Source: Clostridiales bacterium (lineage in GTDB: Bacteria > Bacillota > Clostridia > Oscillospirales > Acutalibacteraceae). From it: a stretch of DNA of 64,000 bases. Below are positions 18,604 to 25,383 of this stretch, piece after piece. The first letter of the stretch is position 1. Every line of letters starts with the position of its first letter. The notes under the pieces are model-generated. The model did not search any database, was not told the origin of the DNA, and saw only the letters and a program-made list of their open reading frames with translations. Position numbers and translations under genes: made by a program. Location of the stretch: NCBI GenBank assembly GCA_022799115.1, contig JAAWNT010000003.1:56513-120512 (forward strand), written 5' to 3'.

Positions 18604-20826
18604 ATGAAGCGGCCGCTTGCATTAGTAGGATTTACATATCTGCTTGCGCAAGCGGCTGCTGTTTTCTTTGGATTCTCCTTTGGATGGTACGCCGCAGCTT
18701 TTTGCGGGACTTTGTTTCTGATTTCTCTATTGATCCCACGGCTTCGAAAGGAAAAGGCAGCGCCGCTCGCTTGTATCACGGCGGCGGTATCCTTGGGCGC
18801 GTTTTGCTTGGCGCAGATCAATCTGCTTCAGCCTTTGGATCAGCTCAAGGACCAGGACGCCGTTATTTCCGGTGTGATCTGCGAAATCCCCTATGAATCC
18901 AATCAAAGGTATTATTATGTGGTGCAAGTGGATCGGGTGGAATTGGAGGGCGCTCCGCAATCCATGAAGCTGCGGATGTCCACTACCCACGCGTTGGAGG
19001 GAGACGTATACGACCGGGTGACCGGCAGGGTGCATCTGTTTCTTCCTGAGGGCGGAACCGGCTTTACTTCATCCGCCTACTACCAATCCAAAGGAATTCA
19101 TATGCTCTCGTATCTGTACGAGTATGAGGACGTGCGTGTACAACCGGGAACGGAGAAACCGTTCTACTATTACGCCCTCAAATGCAGGCAATCTCTTATT
19201 CACACCATTCGGAACCTGCTGCCGCCGGAACAGGCCGGAATTTCCGCTGGAATTCTTTTGGGAGAAAAACAGGGGATGCCGGAACAGGTTCGCGCTGATT
19301 TTCAGGAGATCGGGGTATCTCATCTTTTATCGGTATCCGGGCTACACGTTACCATTCTTACGCAGTGTCTGTTTTTGCTTTTGGGAGTGTTGCGAATTAG
19401 AAAACGGGCCGCCGGCATGCTTTCTATCGCTGGGGTTCTGCTTTTTATGGCGATAACAGGCTTTGCTCCTTCTGTGATGCGCGCCGGGATAATGGTAATT
19501 TTTACGCTGTTGGGGATTGTGATAAGAAAAGAACCGGATACCCTCAATTCATTAGGGACGGCGGCGCTTGTATTAACTTTGTGTAATCCGTTTGCCGCCG
19601 GTGACATTGGACTTTTGCTTTCCTTTACCGCTACACTGGGATTGATTTTGCTTTCCGGTAAACTGAAAACCCGCTTGTATCGGATGGTGAAGAAGATCCC
19701 CTTTGGCAAGCGTTTGTTGAGAAGTTTTGCTTCCTCGCTGTCGGGCGCCTTAGCGGTTACGCTGTTTACCTTCCCGGTTATTTTACTCACCTTTCAGGAG
19801 TTTTCTATCATTGCCCCGCTTTCTAACTTTTTGTTAGTAGTCCCTGCCATGGCGGTGATGATCTGTACGGCTGCCGCCACGCTTTTGTCTTTTACCGGTG
19901 TGTTTTCCTTCCTGGCAATGCCCTTTGCCTTGATGGCTGGAATCGGGTCCAACTATTTGAAAGGGTGCGCTTCCCTGTTGGCGCGCATTCCCTACTGCAA
20001 TCAATCGGCAGGGCAGGATTTTCTCTATGTTTGGCTGGCGGGAACTCTTTTGCTGCTTTCTGTGGCTTTGTGGAAACCTGGCGTCCGGCGTGTTAAAACG
20101 GCAGCGCTGCTATCCGGCCTTTTGCTGTTTGTCGGCGGGCTTTCTTATCAACTGTTTCAGATGGATGTGGTACAGATATCCGTGATGGACGCCGGGGACG
20201 GATGTGCGGTGACGCTCAACTATCGGGGGCGAGGCGCGGTGGTATCCTGCGGGGGAAGCCGGTATGCTCCCATAGAAATTGATCGCTGCTTACAGAAGCG
20301 TAATATAAGAAGTCTGGATTACATGGTGCTGCCCAGCACAGAGCAGGAGGCTTGCAATGGAGCCCAGACGGTGATTGAGCGCTATCGACCCAAGGTTCTT
20401 TTTCTGCCCGAAAGCGCGCAGCAGGAGGAAAAATTACTGGGGAGTATGTCCGAGGCGGGTGAAGCTTACCTATTCAAAGGACAGACCCAAACCTGCCTGT
20501 GGGATTTTGTTTTTATATGTGCCGACGCCGATAACGGCTGGGTCAGTGTGTCCATCGACGATCTGGAGTTGGTTATTGTGCCGAAAAGTGGAAACCGTTT
20601 ACCAGAACAGGCAAGAGACTGTCACTTTTATATCACGGGACAGCCTGACGGACAAGGGGATTGGGTTTCCTGCGACTATATGATATTCTCTCTTAACCGG
20701 GAAACGATGGCGCAGGGAATACGCTGTTACTCCCCGGCGAGCGGGACCGCGCTGTGGACCGGCTCGCAAGGAAATTTGACCATTGAACGCAACTCGCAGG
20801 GGGTTGTCAGCATCAGGAGGTGTTAA
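18604..20826 (+). CDS. comEC: ComEC/Rec2-type DNA uptake channel protein
   Basis: A 740-residue polytopic protein that would pass single-stranded DNA across the membrane during transformation. An N-terminal DUF4131 region (about 1-190) precedes the Competence domain, with HLLSVSGLHVTIL at about 240 and FAPSVMRAGIMVI around 293, and roughly ten membrane helices. The C-terminal metallo-beta-lactamase-like domain (about 520-740, DVVQISVMDAGDGCAV) lacks the HxHxDH zinc motif: MVLPSTEQEACNG stands where LTHPHxDH is expected. Uptake, if it occurs, may thus not use nuclease activity here. A GGAGAG site precedes the ATG. holA starts 1 bp after the stop. Confidence 0.88.
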   Translation: MKRPLALVGFTYLLAQAAAVFFGFSFGWYAAAFCGTLFLISLLIPRLRKEKAAPLACITAAVSLGAFCLAQINLLQPLDQLKDQDAVISGVICEIPYESNQRYYYVVQVDRVELEGAPQSMKLRMSTTHALEGDVYDRVTGRVHLFLPEGGTGFTSSAYYQSKGIHMLSYLYEYEDVRVQPGTEKPFYYYALKCRQSLIHTIRNLLPPEQAGISAGILLGEKQGMPEQVRADFQEIGVSHLLSVSGLHVTILTQCLFLLLGVLRIRKRAAGMLSIAGVLLFMAITGFAPSVMRAGIMVIFTLLGIVIRKEPDTLNSLGTAALVLTLCNPFAAGDIGLLLSFTATLGLILLSGKLKTRLYRMVKKIPFGKRLLRSFASSLSGALAVTLFTFPVILLTFQEFSIIAPLSNFLLVVPAMAVMICTAAATLLSFTGVFSFLAMPFALMAGIGSNYLKGCASLLARIPYCNQSAGQDFLYVWLAGTLLLLSVALWKPGVRRVKTAALLSGLLLFVGGLSYQLFQMDVVQISVMDAGDGCAVTLNYRGRGAVVSCGGSRYAPIEIDRCLQKRNIRSLDYMVLPSTEQEACNGAQTVIERYRPKVLFLPESAQQEEKLLGSMSEAGEAYLFKGQTQTCLWDFVFICADADNGWVSVSIDDLELVIVPKSGNRLPEQARDCHFYITGQPDGQGDWVSCDYMIFSLNRETMAQGIRCYSPASGTALWTGSQGNLTIERNSQGVVSIRRC

Positions 20827-20827
20827 C

Positions 20828-21877
20828 ATGCCGTTGCTTAAGGAAGCCGATTTAAAGAAACAGATCCGGGAGAAAAAATTTGACCGGCTGTACTTTTTGT
20901 ATGGGCAGGAAAAATATTTAATTAAGCATTATACCCAATTGCTCACGCAGAAAGCGTTGGGAAAAGGGTATTCGGATTTTAATTTTCAGACGTTTCCCAA
21001 TGGAACCAGCGATATTGACGCCATTGCGGAGGCGGTGGAAGCCCTGCCTATGATGGCGGAACGTAAATGTGTGGTTGTATATGACCTCAATGTAGAGAGC
21101 CTATCTGCGGCAGGACTTAAAAAGCTGTATGAGCTGTTGGAGGATCTTCCTGACAGCACGGTTTTGGTGATCGCTCAGACCACGTTGGAAATGGATGTGA
21201 AGAAATCCGCCAAGTGGAAGAAGTTCCTTGCTGCGGCACAAAAGGCCGGAACAACGGTGGAGCTGACAAAACGAGGAGCGGCGGCCCTGGAGAAACAGTT
21301 AATCAGCTGGGCGGAAAAGCGGGGGAATGGCTTAAGCGCTTTTAACGCGGGGAGGATCCTTCAGCTTTGCGGCGACGATTTATTGATTTTGAGCAACGAG
21401 ATGGAGAAGCTGTGCGCATATGCAAAGGACAGGGAGATTACCTTGGAGGATATCCAGTCGGTGGTGACACAGAATCTTGAGACTACGGTTTTTGTGCTGT
21501 CCAAGGCTTTGATGGCGGGAGATTTTGACAAAGCCTATCAGCAGCTGGATCTGCTGTTTTATCAGAGAGAAGAACCGGTGGCCGTACTGGCGGTGCTCTC
21601 TTCTGCATATGTAGATCTTTATCGTGTGAAGGCGGCCCTGGAGAGCGGCGAGGATCCGGGGAATCTATCCCAAAGCTTTGATTATAAAGGGAAGGAGTTC
21701 CGCCTTCGCAACGCGCAGAGAGATGGCAAAAGACTATCTATGGATACGCTGCGCAGAAGTCTTCGCCTGCTATTGGAGGCGGACGTGAAGCTGAAAAGTT
21801 CTCGGGTGGACAACCGAGTAATCCTAGAACAAATGATTGCCCAGCTAAAGCTGGTTGCGGAAGGGGGAGGCCGATGA
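20828..21877 (+). CDS. holA: DNA polymerase III delta subunit
   Basis: A 349-residue clamp-loader delta subunit, which opens the beta clamp. Family marks are DRLYFLYGQEKYLIKHY near the N-terminus, the EALPMMAERKCVVVYDL strand-turn and the C-terminal LLFYQREEPVAVLAVLSSAYVDLYRVKAAL helical collar region. AGGAGGTG lies directly before the ATG at 20828; the frame is open upstream inside comEC but has no better start. It is sandwiched between comEC and an RNase M5-like gene, with overlaps, a common clostridial order. With DnaX at 40.7 kb the window encodes two clamp-loader subunits. Confidence 0.93.
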   Translation: MPLLKEADLKKQIREKKFDRLYFLYGQEKYLIKHYTQLLTQKALGKGYSDFNFQTFPNGTSDIDAIAEAVEALPMMAERKCVVVYDLNVESLSAAGLKKLYELLEDLPDSTVLVIAQTTLEMDVKKSAKWKKFLAAAQKAGTTVELTKRGAAALEKQLISWAEKRGNGLSAFNAGRILQLCGDDLLILSNEMEKLCAYAKDREITLEDIQSVVTQNLETTVFVLSKALMAGDFDKAYQQLDLLFYQREEPVAVLAVLSSAYVDLYRVKAALESGEDPGNLSQSFDYKGKEFRLRNAQRDGKRLSMDTLRRSLRLLLEADVKLKSSRVDNRVILEQMIAQLKLVAEGGGR

Positions 21878-22470
21878 TCCAAGTGAGAGAAGCGATCATT
21901 GTGGAAGGAAAGTATGATAAGATTAAGCTTTCTTCCATGATTGACGGGCTCATCATTGAAACTGGGGGATTTCGCATCTTTAATAATAAGGAAAAGATGG
22001 CGTTGATTCGGCGGCTGGCGGAAACCAGAGGGATTTTGATCCTCACTGACAGTGACTCCGCAGGTTTTTTGATCCGAAATCATCTCAACGGCGCCATTCC
22101 AAAGGGAAGGGTAAAACATGCCTATATCCCTGATATCTTCGGGAAAGAGCGCAGAAAAGAGAAGCCCTCTCAGGAAGGGAAACTGGGAGTGGAGGGCATT
22201 CCTCAGGAAATATTAATAAAAGCGATTCGGCAGGCGGGCGTTGATTGCGGAGTTTTGGAAGGAAATAACAAGCGTTTCCGTGAAGTTACCAAGCTGGATT
22301 TGTTTGAATTGGGGTTTTCCGGCGGGGAGGACAGCCGCAAAAAGAGGGCGGCGCTGCTCAAAACATTAAATCTGCCGGAGCATCTTTCGCCCAATGCGCT
22401 GCTGCCCGTGGTAAACTGCCTGATGAGTTACGAGGAGTTTTGTCAGGCGGTAAAAAACTTAAAATATTGA
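21874..22470 (+). CDS. RNase M5-like TOPRIM protein
   Basis: A 198-residue protein with a TOPRIM domain at the N-terminus: AIIVEGKYDKIKL (catalytic Glu in VEG) and ILILTDSDSAGFLIRNHL (the DxD pair), followed by a DUF4093-type C-terminal part (VEGIPQEILIKAI). Bacterial RNase M5 (RnmV) trims 5S rRNA precursors; the divergent clostridial form is usually annotated the same way, though substrate proof is limited. It overlaps holA by 4 bp (ATGA), so it is translated with it. The tRNA-Leu promoter begins 9 bp after its stop. Confidence 0.85.
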   Translation: MIQVREAIIVEGKYDKIKLSSMIDGLIIETGGFRIFNNKEKMALIRRLAETRGILILTDSDSAGFLIRNHLNGAIPKGRVKHAYIPDIFGKERRKEKPSQEGKLGVEGIPQEILIKAIRQAGVDCGVLEGNNKRFREVTKLDLFELGFSGGEDSRKKRAALLKTLNLPEHLSPNALLPVVNCLMSYEEFCQAVKNLKY

Positions 22471-22478
22471 GAAAAATA

Positions 22479-22507
22479 TTGACACTTGTCTGCTGAGATG
22501 ATATAAT
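22479..22507 (+). promoter_or_regulatory. Promoter of tRNA-Leu
   Basis: TTGACA at 22479-22484, 17 bp, TATAAT at 22502-22507: perfect consensus, 62 bp before the tRNA. Confidence 0.9.
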
Positions 22508-22569
22508 ACATTTCGCTGAGAACAGCCATGGATTGCCATGGACCTCCAAAATTTTCAGCAAATATATTT

Positions 22570-22653
22570 GCGAGTGTGCTGGAACAGGCAGACAGGCACG
22601 TTTGAGGTGCGTGTGTCTATGACGTGTGGGTTCAAGTCCCATCGCTCGCACCA
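22570..22653 (+). tRNA. tRNA-Leu (anticodon GAG)
   Basis: The acceptor arms GCGAGTG and CGCTCGC pair (one G-T), the anticodon stem CACGT/GCGTG encloses the loop TTGAGGT giving anticodon GAG, a long variable arm follows as in class II tRNAs, and the T arm reads GTGGGTTCAAGTCCCAT. CCA is encoded at 22651-22653. It reads CUC and CUU codons. Its 3' side borders the accessory segment described below. Confidence 0.95.
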
Positions 22654-22657
22654 GACT

Positions 22658-22691
22658 GAGTCCAAACGCAATTTTCGTTTGGACTCTTTTT
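22658..22691 (+). terminator. Terminator of tRNA-Leu
   Basis: An 11-bp perfect stem GAGTCCAAACG / CGTTTGGACTC is followed by TTTTTATTTTT. Confidence 0.92.
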
Positions 22692-22722
22692 ATTTTTGTG
22701 AGTGAAGGTCTCGGTTTAGTGC

Positions 22723-22737
22723 GGGTATCTTTTTTGT
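22723..22737. repeat. Left 15-bp direct repeat flanking the AIPR segment
   Basis: GGGTATCTTTTTTGT occurs here, 70 bp past the tRNA-Leu CCA, and again identically at 24625-24639. TTAGTGC lies a few bases upstream of both copies. The 1.9 kb between them holds the AIPR gene and its leader. The pair may mark an insertion or recombination boundary; the length is modest and partly T-rich. Confidence 0.6.
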
Positions 22738-22828
22738 AGTGTAAACCCAGATGGACATTACACGAACACCTACTTTTTCAAAGGCAGCTTTGCCGTGAGA
22801 GTGTGGTTGTGATGTCAAAACAGAATCT

Positions 22829-22858
22829 GATGGGCAAGGTACTTTGTACCTGCCCATC
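22829..22858. other. Hairpin-forming inverted repeat
   Basis: GATGGGC-A-AGGTAC (22829-22842) and GTACCT-GCCCATC (22846-22858) form a 13-bp stem with one bulged A and a 3-nt loop. No T run follows, so it is not an obvious terminator. It lies in the gene-free 440 bp upstream of the AIPR gene. Confidence 0.65.
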
Positions 22859-22956
22859 GAAGTTTTGCATTGTAGTTCGCTATATCTTTTTACACATAGT
22901 GGACAAGTATGATGCTGTATGTTAATTTTCCTTTGTACAATTAATGATTTTAATGC

Positions 22957-22985
22957 TTGACAAAGTATAAATGTTTTGATAACAT
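22957..22985 (+). promoter_or_regulatory. Promoter of the AIPR leader RNA
   Basis: TTGACA at 22957-22962, 17 bp, TAACAT at 22980-22985 (two mismatches to the -10 consensus). Transcription would begin near 22992, inside the first of two tandem repeats. Confidence 0.55.
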
Positions 22986-22989
22986 AATA

Positions 22990-23101
22990 ATGCACACTGG
23001 ATAGTGAGCGGAAGTTATAACATGCACCTGGATAGGTTCTGGAAATGTAAAACTTATGTTTTATAGTATTTTCACGGACCAACTACTGTTGGTCCGTTTT
23101 T
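22990..23101 (+). ncRNA. Predicted short leader RNA with two 32-nt repeats and terminator
   Basis: Two adjacent imperfect 32-nt units occupy 22990-23021 and 23022-23053; both begin ATGCAC and share CTGGATAG, GGAA and an AAC ending. They are followed by an intrinsic terminator (ACGGACCAAC 23074-23083, GTTGGTCCGT 23088-23097, T run to 23101). An 11-bp inverted repeat, GTTCTGGAAAT at 23036-23046 with ATTTCCAGAAC at 23102-23112, encloses the terminator and could form an alternative structure. A promoter precedes it and the AIPR gene starts 36 bp after the terminator. This layout suggests either attenuation of the gene or a separate RNA. No coding potential is seen. Confidence 0.5.
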
Positions 23102-23137
23102 ATTTCCAGAACTTCCACAAAGCGAAAGGAGACAAAC

Positions 23138-24535
23138 ATGTTAAAAAAAGACAAAAGCGTAATCATTAAATTTGACTTCTCAGTAGAACAGACAGTAGGC
23201 CAAATCACTAAGGTTACAGGATTTATGAAGGCCAAGTATTTGATTCCTGTCATTGATATTCTGGATTTAAAAGCAAATCCTCGTTCTTCTAAAACGGGCC
23301 CGGTCACTACCGCAATTCAAGAATCTATTGAAAACGACAGCAACTTGTTTCCGTTTAAGACCAAAGGAATTTTGCTTGCGTCTTCCCAGTATGAACGGCT
23401 TGAGCGTAGTAGGATAAAGATAATGCCTGATAATTTTGAAATTGAAGGAATTTTAGATGGCGGACATAACACACTTGCGATTGGTCTCTATATTTTGAAA
23501 CAGTCTATGCTCTACGCTGGGAAACCTTTTCCTAAAGGCGAGAAAACATGGGATCGCTTTAAGGAATTTTGGCATGAAAACAGAAGTGTCATTGATATAT
23601 ATTTAGACGAATTAAGGAAAGACCCTTCAATTGGAAATTTGAGCTTTTATGTGCCTGTTGAGTTGCTTGTCCCTCGAGATGCAGGAGACTTTGCTTGCGT
23701 AGAAGCATTTAAGAATGATTTGTTGGAAATTTGTGAAGCAAGAAATAACAATGTTGAACTCAATATTTCTGCGAAAGCTAATCAGAAAGGATTTTTTGAC
23801 GCGCTTAAGTTACTCATGGAAAAACGCAATCCTGTCCTGTGCAGCAGAATTGAATGGAAACCGAACGACGGTGGCGACATAAAAACGCAAGATCTTATTG
23901 CTCTTGCTTGGATTCCCCTTGCTCTTATTACTCAGGTCAAGGATGAATCTGGAAAAACTATTGAACCAATTGCAGCGAATAAAATCTACAGCGCAAAAGG
24001 GAGCTGCCTTAAACAGTTTGAGAAATTGATGGCATCTCCTGATGTTACCGCCAAAACAAGTGCTGACTATAAGCGAGAATTAAAAAACACGGAAGTTCAT
24101 TCGGCATTCCAAATTGCGGTAGAATTGCCCGAAATTTATGACTATATTTATGAAAACTTCCCTGTTTTGTACAATGCAGCAGATGGCAAATACGGTCGTA
24201 TTACTGCCGTAAAAAAATTAAATGAAACGCGCAAGGAAAAGAAAACACCATTCTCCGGTAATGATATTGATATGCTAAGCCCTGAAGGGTACATTATGCC
24301 GTTAGTGTATGGTATGCAAGCTCTTATGGTTAATAAGACAGTGAATGGACATAACGAAATTGCGTGGGTGCAATCGCCTATGACATTCTTGCAAAATAAT
24401 CTCGGCAAGATCGTTAAATACTATTCAGGTATTATTAACGTATGCGACTATGATCCTCAGAAAGTTGGAAAAAATGCGCAGAGCTATGAACAGGCACTTG
24501 CTGGATTTAAGATGGCTATTGCTGGTATTCTATGA
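23138..24535 (+). CDS. AIPR-like (abortive infection phage resistance) protein
   Basis: A 465-residue soluble protein with GAAAGGAG in front of the ATG. The N-terminal third follows the AIPR pattern: NPRSSKTGPVTTAIQESIENDSNLFPFKTKGILLASSQ (residues 46-85), then EIEGILDGGHNTLAIGLYIL with DGGH at about 107-110, where classic AIPR proteins have an N-G-Q-Q-T-type motif. The rest is mainly helical with no further domain I recognise. AIPR proteins were named from phage-resistance loci; their biochemistry is poorly known. Codon use is clearly more AT-rich than in the flanking holA, alaS and malic enzyme genes, suggesting acquisition. It is a single gene between an RNA-like leader and a GC-rich hairpin. 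The family assignment comes from motifs seen by eye. Confidence 0.68.
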   Translation: MLKKDKSVIIKFDFSVEQTVGQITKVTGFMKAKYLIPVIDILDLKANPRSSKTGPVTTAIQESIENDSNLFPFKTKGILLASSQYERLERSRIKIMPDNFEIEGILDGGHNTLAIGLYILKQSMLYAGKPFPKGEKTWDRFKEFWHENRSVIDIYLDELRKDPSIGNLSFYVPVELLVPRDAGDFACVEAFKNDLLEICEARNNNVELNISAKANQKGFFDALKLLMEKRNPVLCSRIEWKPNDGGDIKTQDLIALAWIPLALITQVKDESGKTIEPIAANKIYSAKGSCLKQFEKLMASPDVTAKTSADYKRELKNTEVHSAFQIAVELPEIYDYIYENFPVLYNAADGKYGRITAVKKLNETRKEKKTPFSGNDIDMLSPEGYIMPLVYGMQALMVNKTVNGHNEIAWVQSPMTFLQNNLGKIVKYYSGIINVCDYDPQKVGKNAQSYEQALAGFKMAIAGIL

Positions 24536-24561
24536 TATGATATGTTTCGTCGCTATTCTAC

Positions 24562-24604
24562 TATAAATCAGGCCCCCCGGCAAAGCCGGGGGGCCTGATT
24601 TATA
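24562..24604. terminator. 20-bp perfect inverted repeat after the AIPR gene
   Basis: The arms at 24562-24581 and 24585-24604 are perfectly complementary with an AAA loop; the core is CCCCCCGGC/GCCGGGGGG flanked by TATAAATCAGG. It lies 26 bp after the stop codon. The AT-rich outer arms can serve as a T tract in both directions, so it is probably a bidirectional terminator. Confidence 0.75.
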
Positions 24605-24624
24605 TGGCTTAGTGCTCATGTTGA

Positions 24625-24639
24625 GGGTATCTTTTTTGT
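24625..24639. repeat. Right 15-bp direct repeat flanking the AIPR segment
   Basis: Second identical copy of GGGTATCTTTTTTGT (first at 22723-22737), placed between the GC palindrome and the next terminator. Confidence 0.6.
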
Positions 24640-24655
24640 CAACACTTCCCATATG

Positions 24656-24704
24656 AAAACACCATTGCAATCCGAACTTATGATTTGGACTCAATGGTGT
24701 TTTT
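24656..24704 (+). terminator. Intrinsic terminator, AACACCATTG stem
   Basis: AAAACACCATTG (24656-24667) pairs with CAATGGTGTTTTT (24692-24704); the loop holds a second small stem. It may serve the AIPR transcript or be left from a transcript displaced by the insertion. Confidence 0.75.
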
Positions 24705-24722
24705 GTTATAGATCTTGTATTT

Positions 24723-24747
24723 AAGCGGCTTTTTAAGGCCGCTTTTT
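24723..24747 (+). terminator. Second terminator upstream of marR
   Basis: AAGCGGC and GCCGCTT arms with a T-rich loop, followed by TTTAAA. It insulates the marR operon from upstream transcription. Confidence 0.65.
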
Positions 24748-24885
24748 AAAAGCAAAAAGCAACGAAAAATTTGAATACCAACCCGTTTGAATCCATTAGT
24801 CCAAGCCTTAATCTGCGGAAATCCCGTTCGTTACGGAATATTCACAACCCTTCTGTTCAAAGGTCTTGCGCTATGGATTTCTGTC

Positions 24886-24920
24886 AATTAGTTGATAGGT
24901 CAACTAATTTGCTGTATAAT
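24886..24920 (+). promoter_or_regulatory. marR promoter with overlapping palindromic operator
   Basis: TTGATA at 24892-24897, a 17-bp spacer and TATAAT at 24915-24920 form the promoter. The palindrome AATTAGTTGA-TAGG-TCAACTAATT (24886-24909, 10-bp perfect arms) covers the -35 and spacer. This size and symmetry fit a MarR dimer site, so the adjacent regulator probably represses its own operon. Confidence 0.85.
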
Positions 24921-24946
24921 AAATTGTCGCTCATTGGAGGTGCAAT

Positions 24947-25372
24947 ATGCAATCGATTGGAAAGAACATAAGCGTTTTATACAGACAATTGAATGTGTTT
25001 CTTAATCGTGAGTTGGGAAGTGCAGACATTTCAGCAACAGAGCTGATGTACCTTGCCTCTTTATACAGACAAAACGGAATAACACAGGACGAATTGGCGA
25101 ATGAGTATTGTATTGATAAAGCAGCAACGGCACGTACCATTCAGAAAATGGAAAGGAAAGGTTTGGTGCGCAGAATTGCTGATGCGGAAGATAAGCGTGC
25201 AAAAAAGGTGTTATTAACAGATAAAGCACTTAAATACCGCGAAATGATATTTGATATTCAAAATAAATGGCTGAAAGAAATCCATGTGGAAATTCCGAAA
25301 GAGGAAATAAATATTTTTGTTAAGGTTTTATCGTCCGCTGCAGAAAAAATTAAAGAATTAAATCAAGCTTAG
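24947..25372 (+). CDS. MarR family transcriptional regulator
   Basis: A 141-residue winged-helix repressor. The HTH lies at about residues 45-70 (NGITQDELANEYCIDKAATARTIQKMERKGLV), followed by the wing RIADAEDKRAKKVLLTDKA; helices at both ends form the dimer interface. A TTGGAGGTG site precedes the ATG. It heads a two-gene operon with a nitroreductase-like gene 11 bp downstream and a palindromic operator over its promoter, the classic layout for a MarR sensor of quinones, phenolics or disulfide stress. The ligand is unknown. Base composition is AT-rich like the AIPR gene. Confidence 0.92.
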   Translation: MQSIGKNISVLYRQLNVFLNRELGSADISATELMYLASLYRQNGITQDELANEYCIDKAATARTIQKMERKGLVRRIADAEDKRAKKVLLTDKALKYREMIFDIQNKWLKEIHVEIPKEEINIFVKVLSSAAEKIKELNQA

Positions 25373-25383
25373 GAGGGTTTACT

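Noticed and set aside
22990..23053. Possible CRISPR array
   Set aside because: Only two adjacent imperfect units without spacers, and no cas genes in the window.
22690..23082. Minus-strand ORF of 130 codons with a CPLC motif opposite the AIPR leader
   Set aside because: It starts with TTG inside the terminator stem, has no ribosome site and overlaps the repeats and hairpins; the Cys pair is likely chance.
24771..24971. 66-codon plus-strand ORF across the marR promoter
   Set aside because: It runs over the promoter, operator and start of marR, and has no ribosome site.
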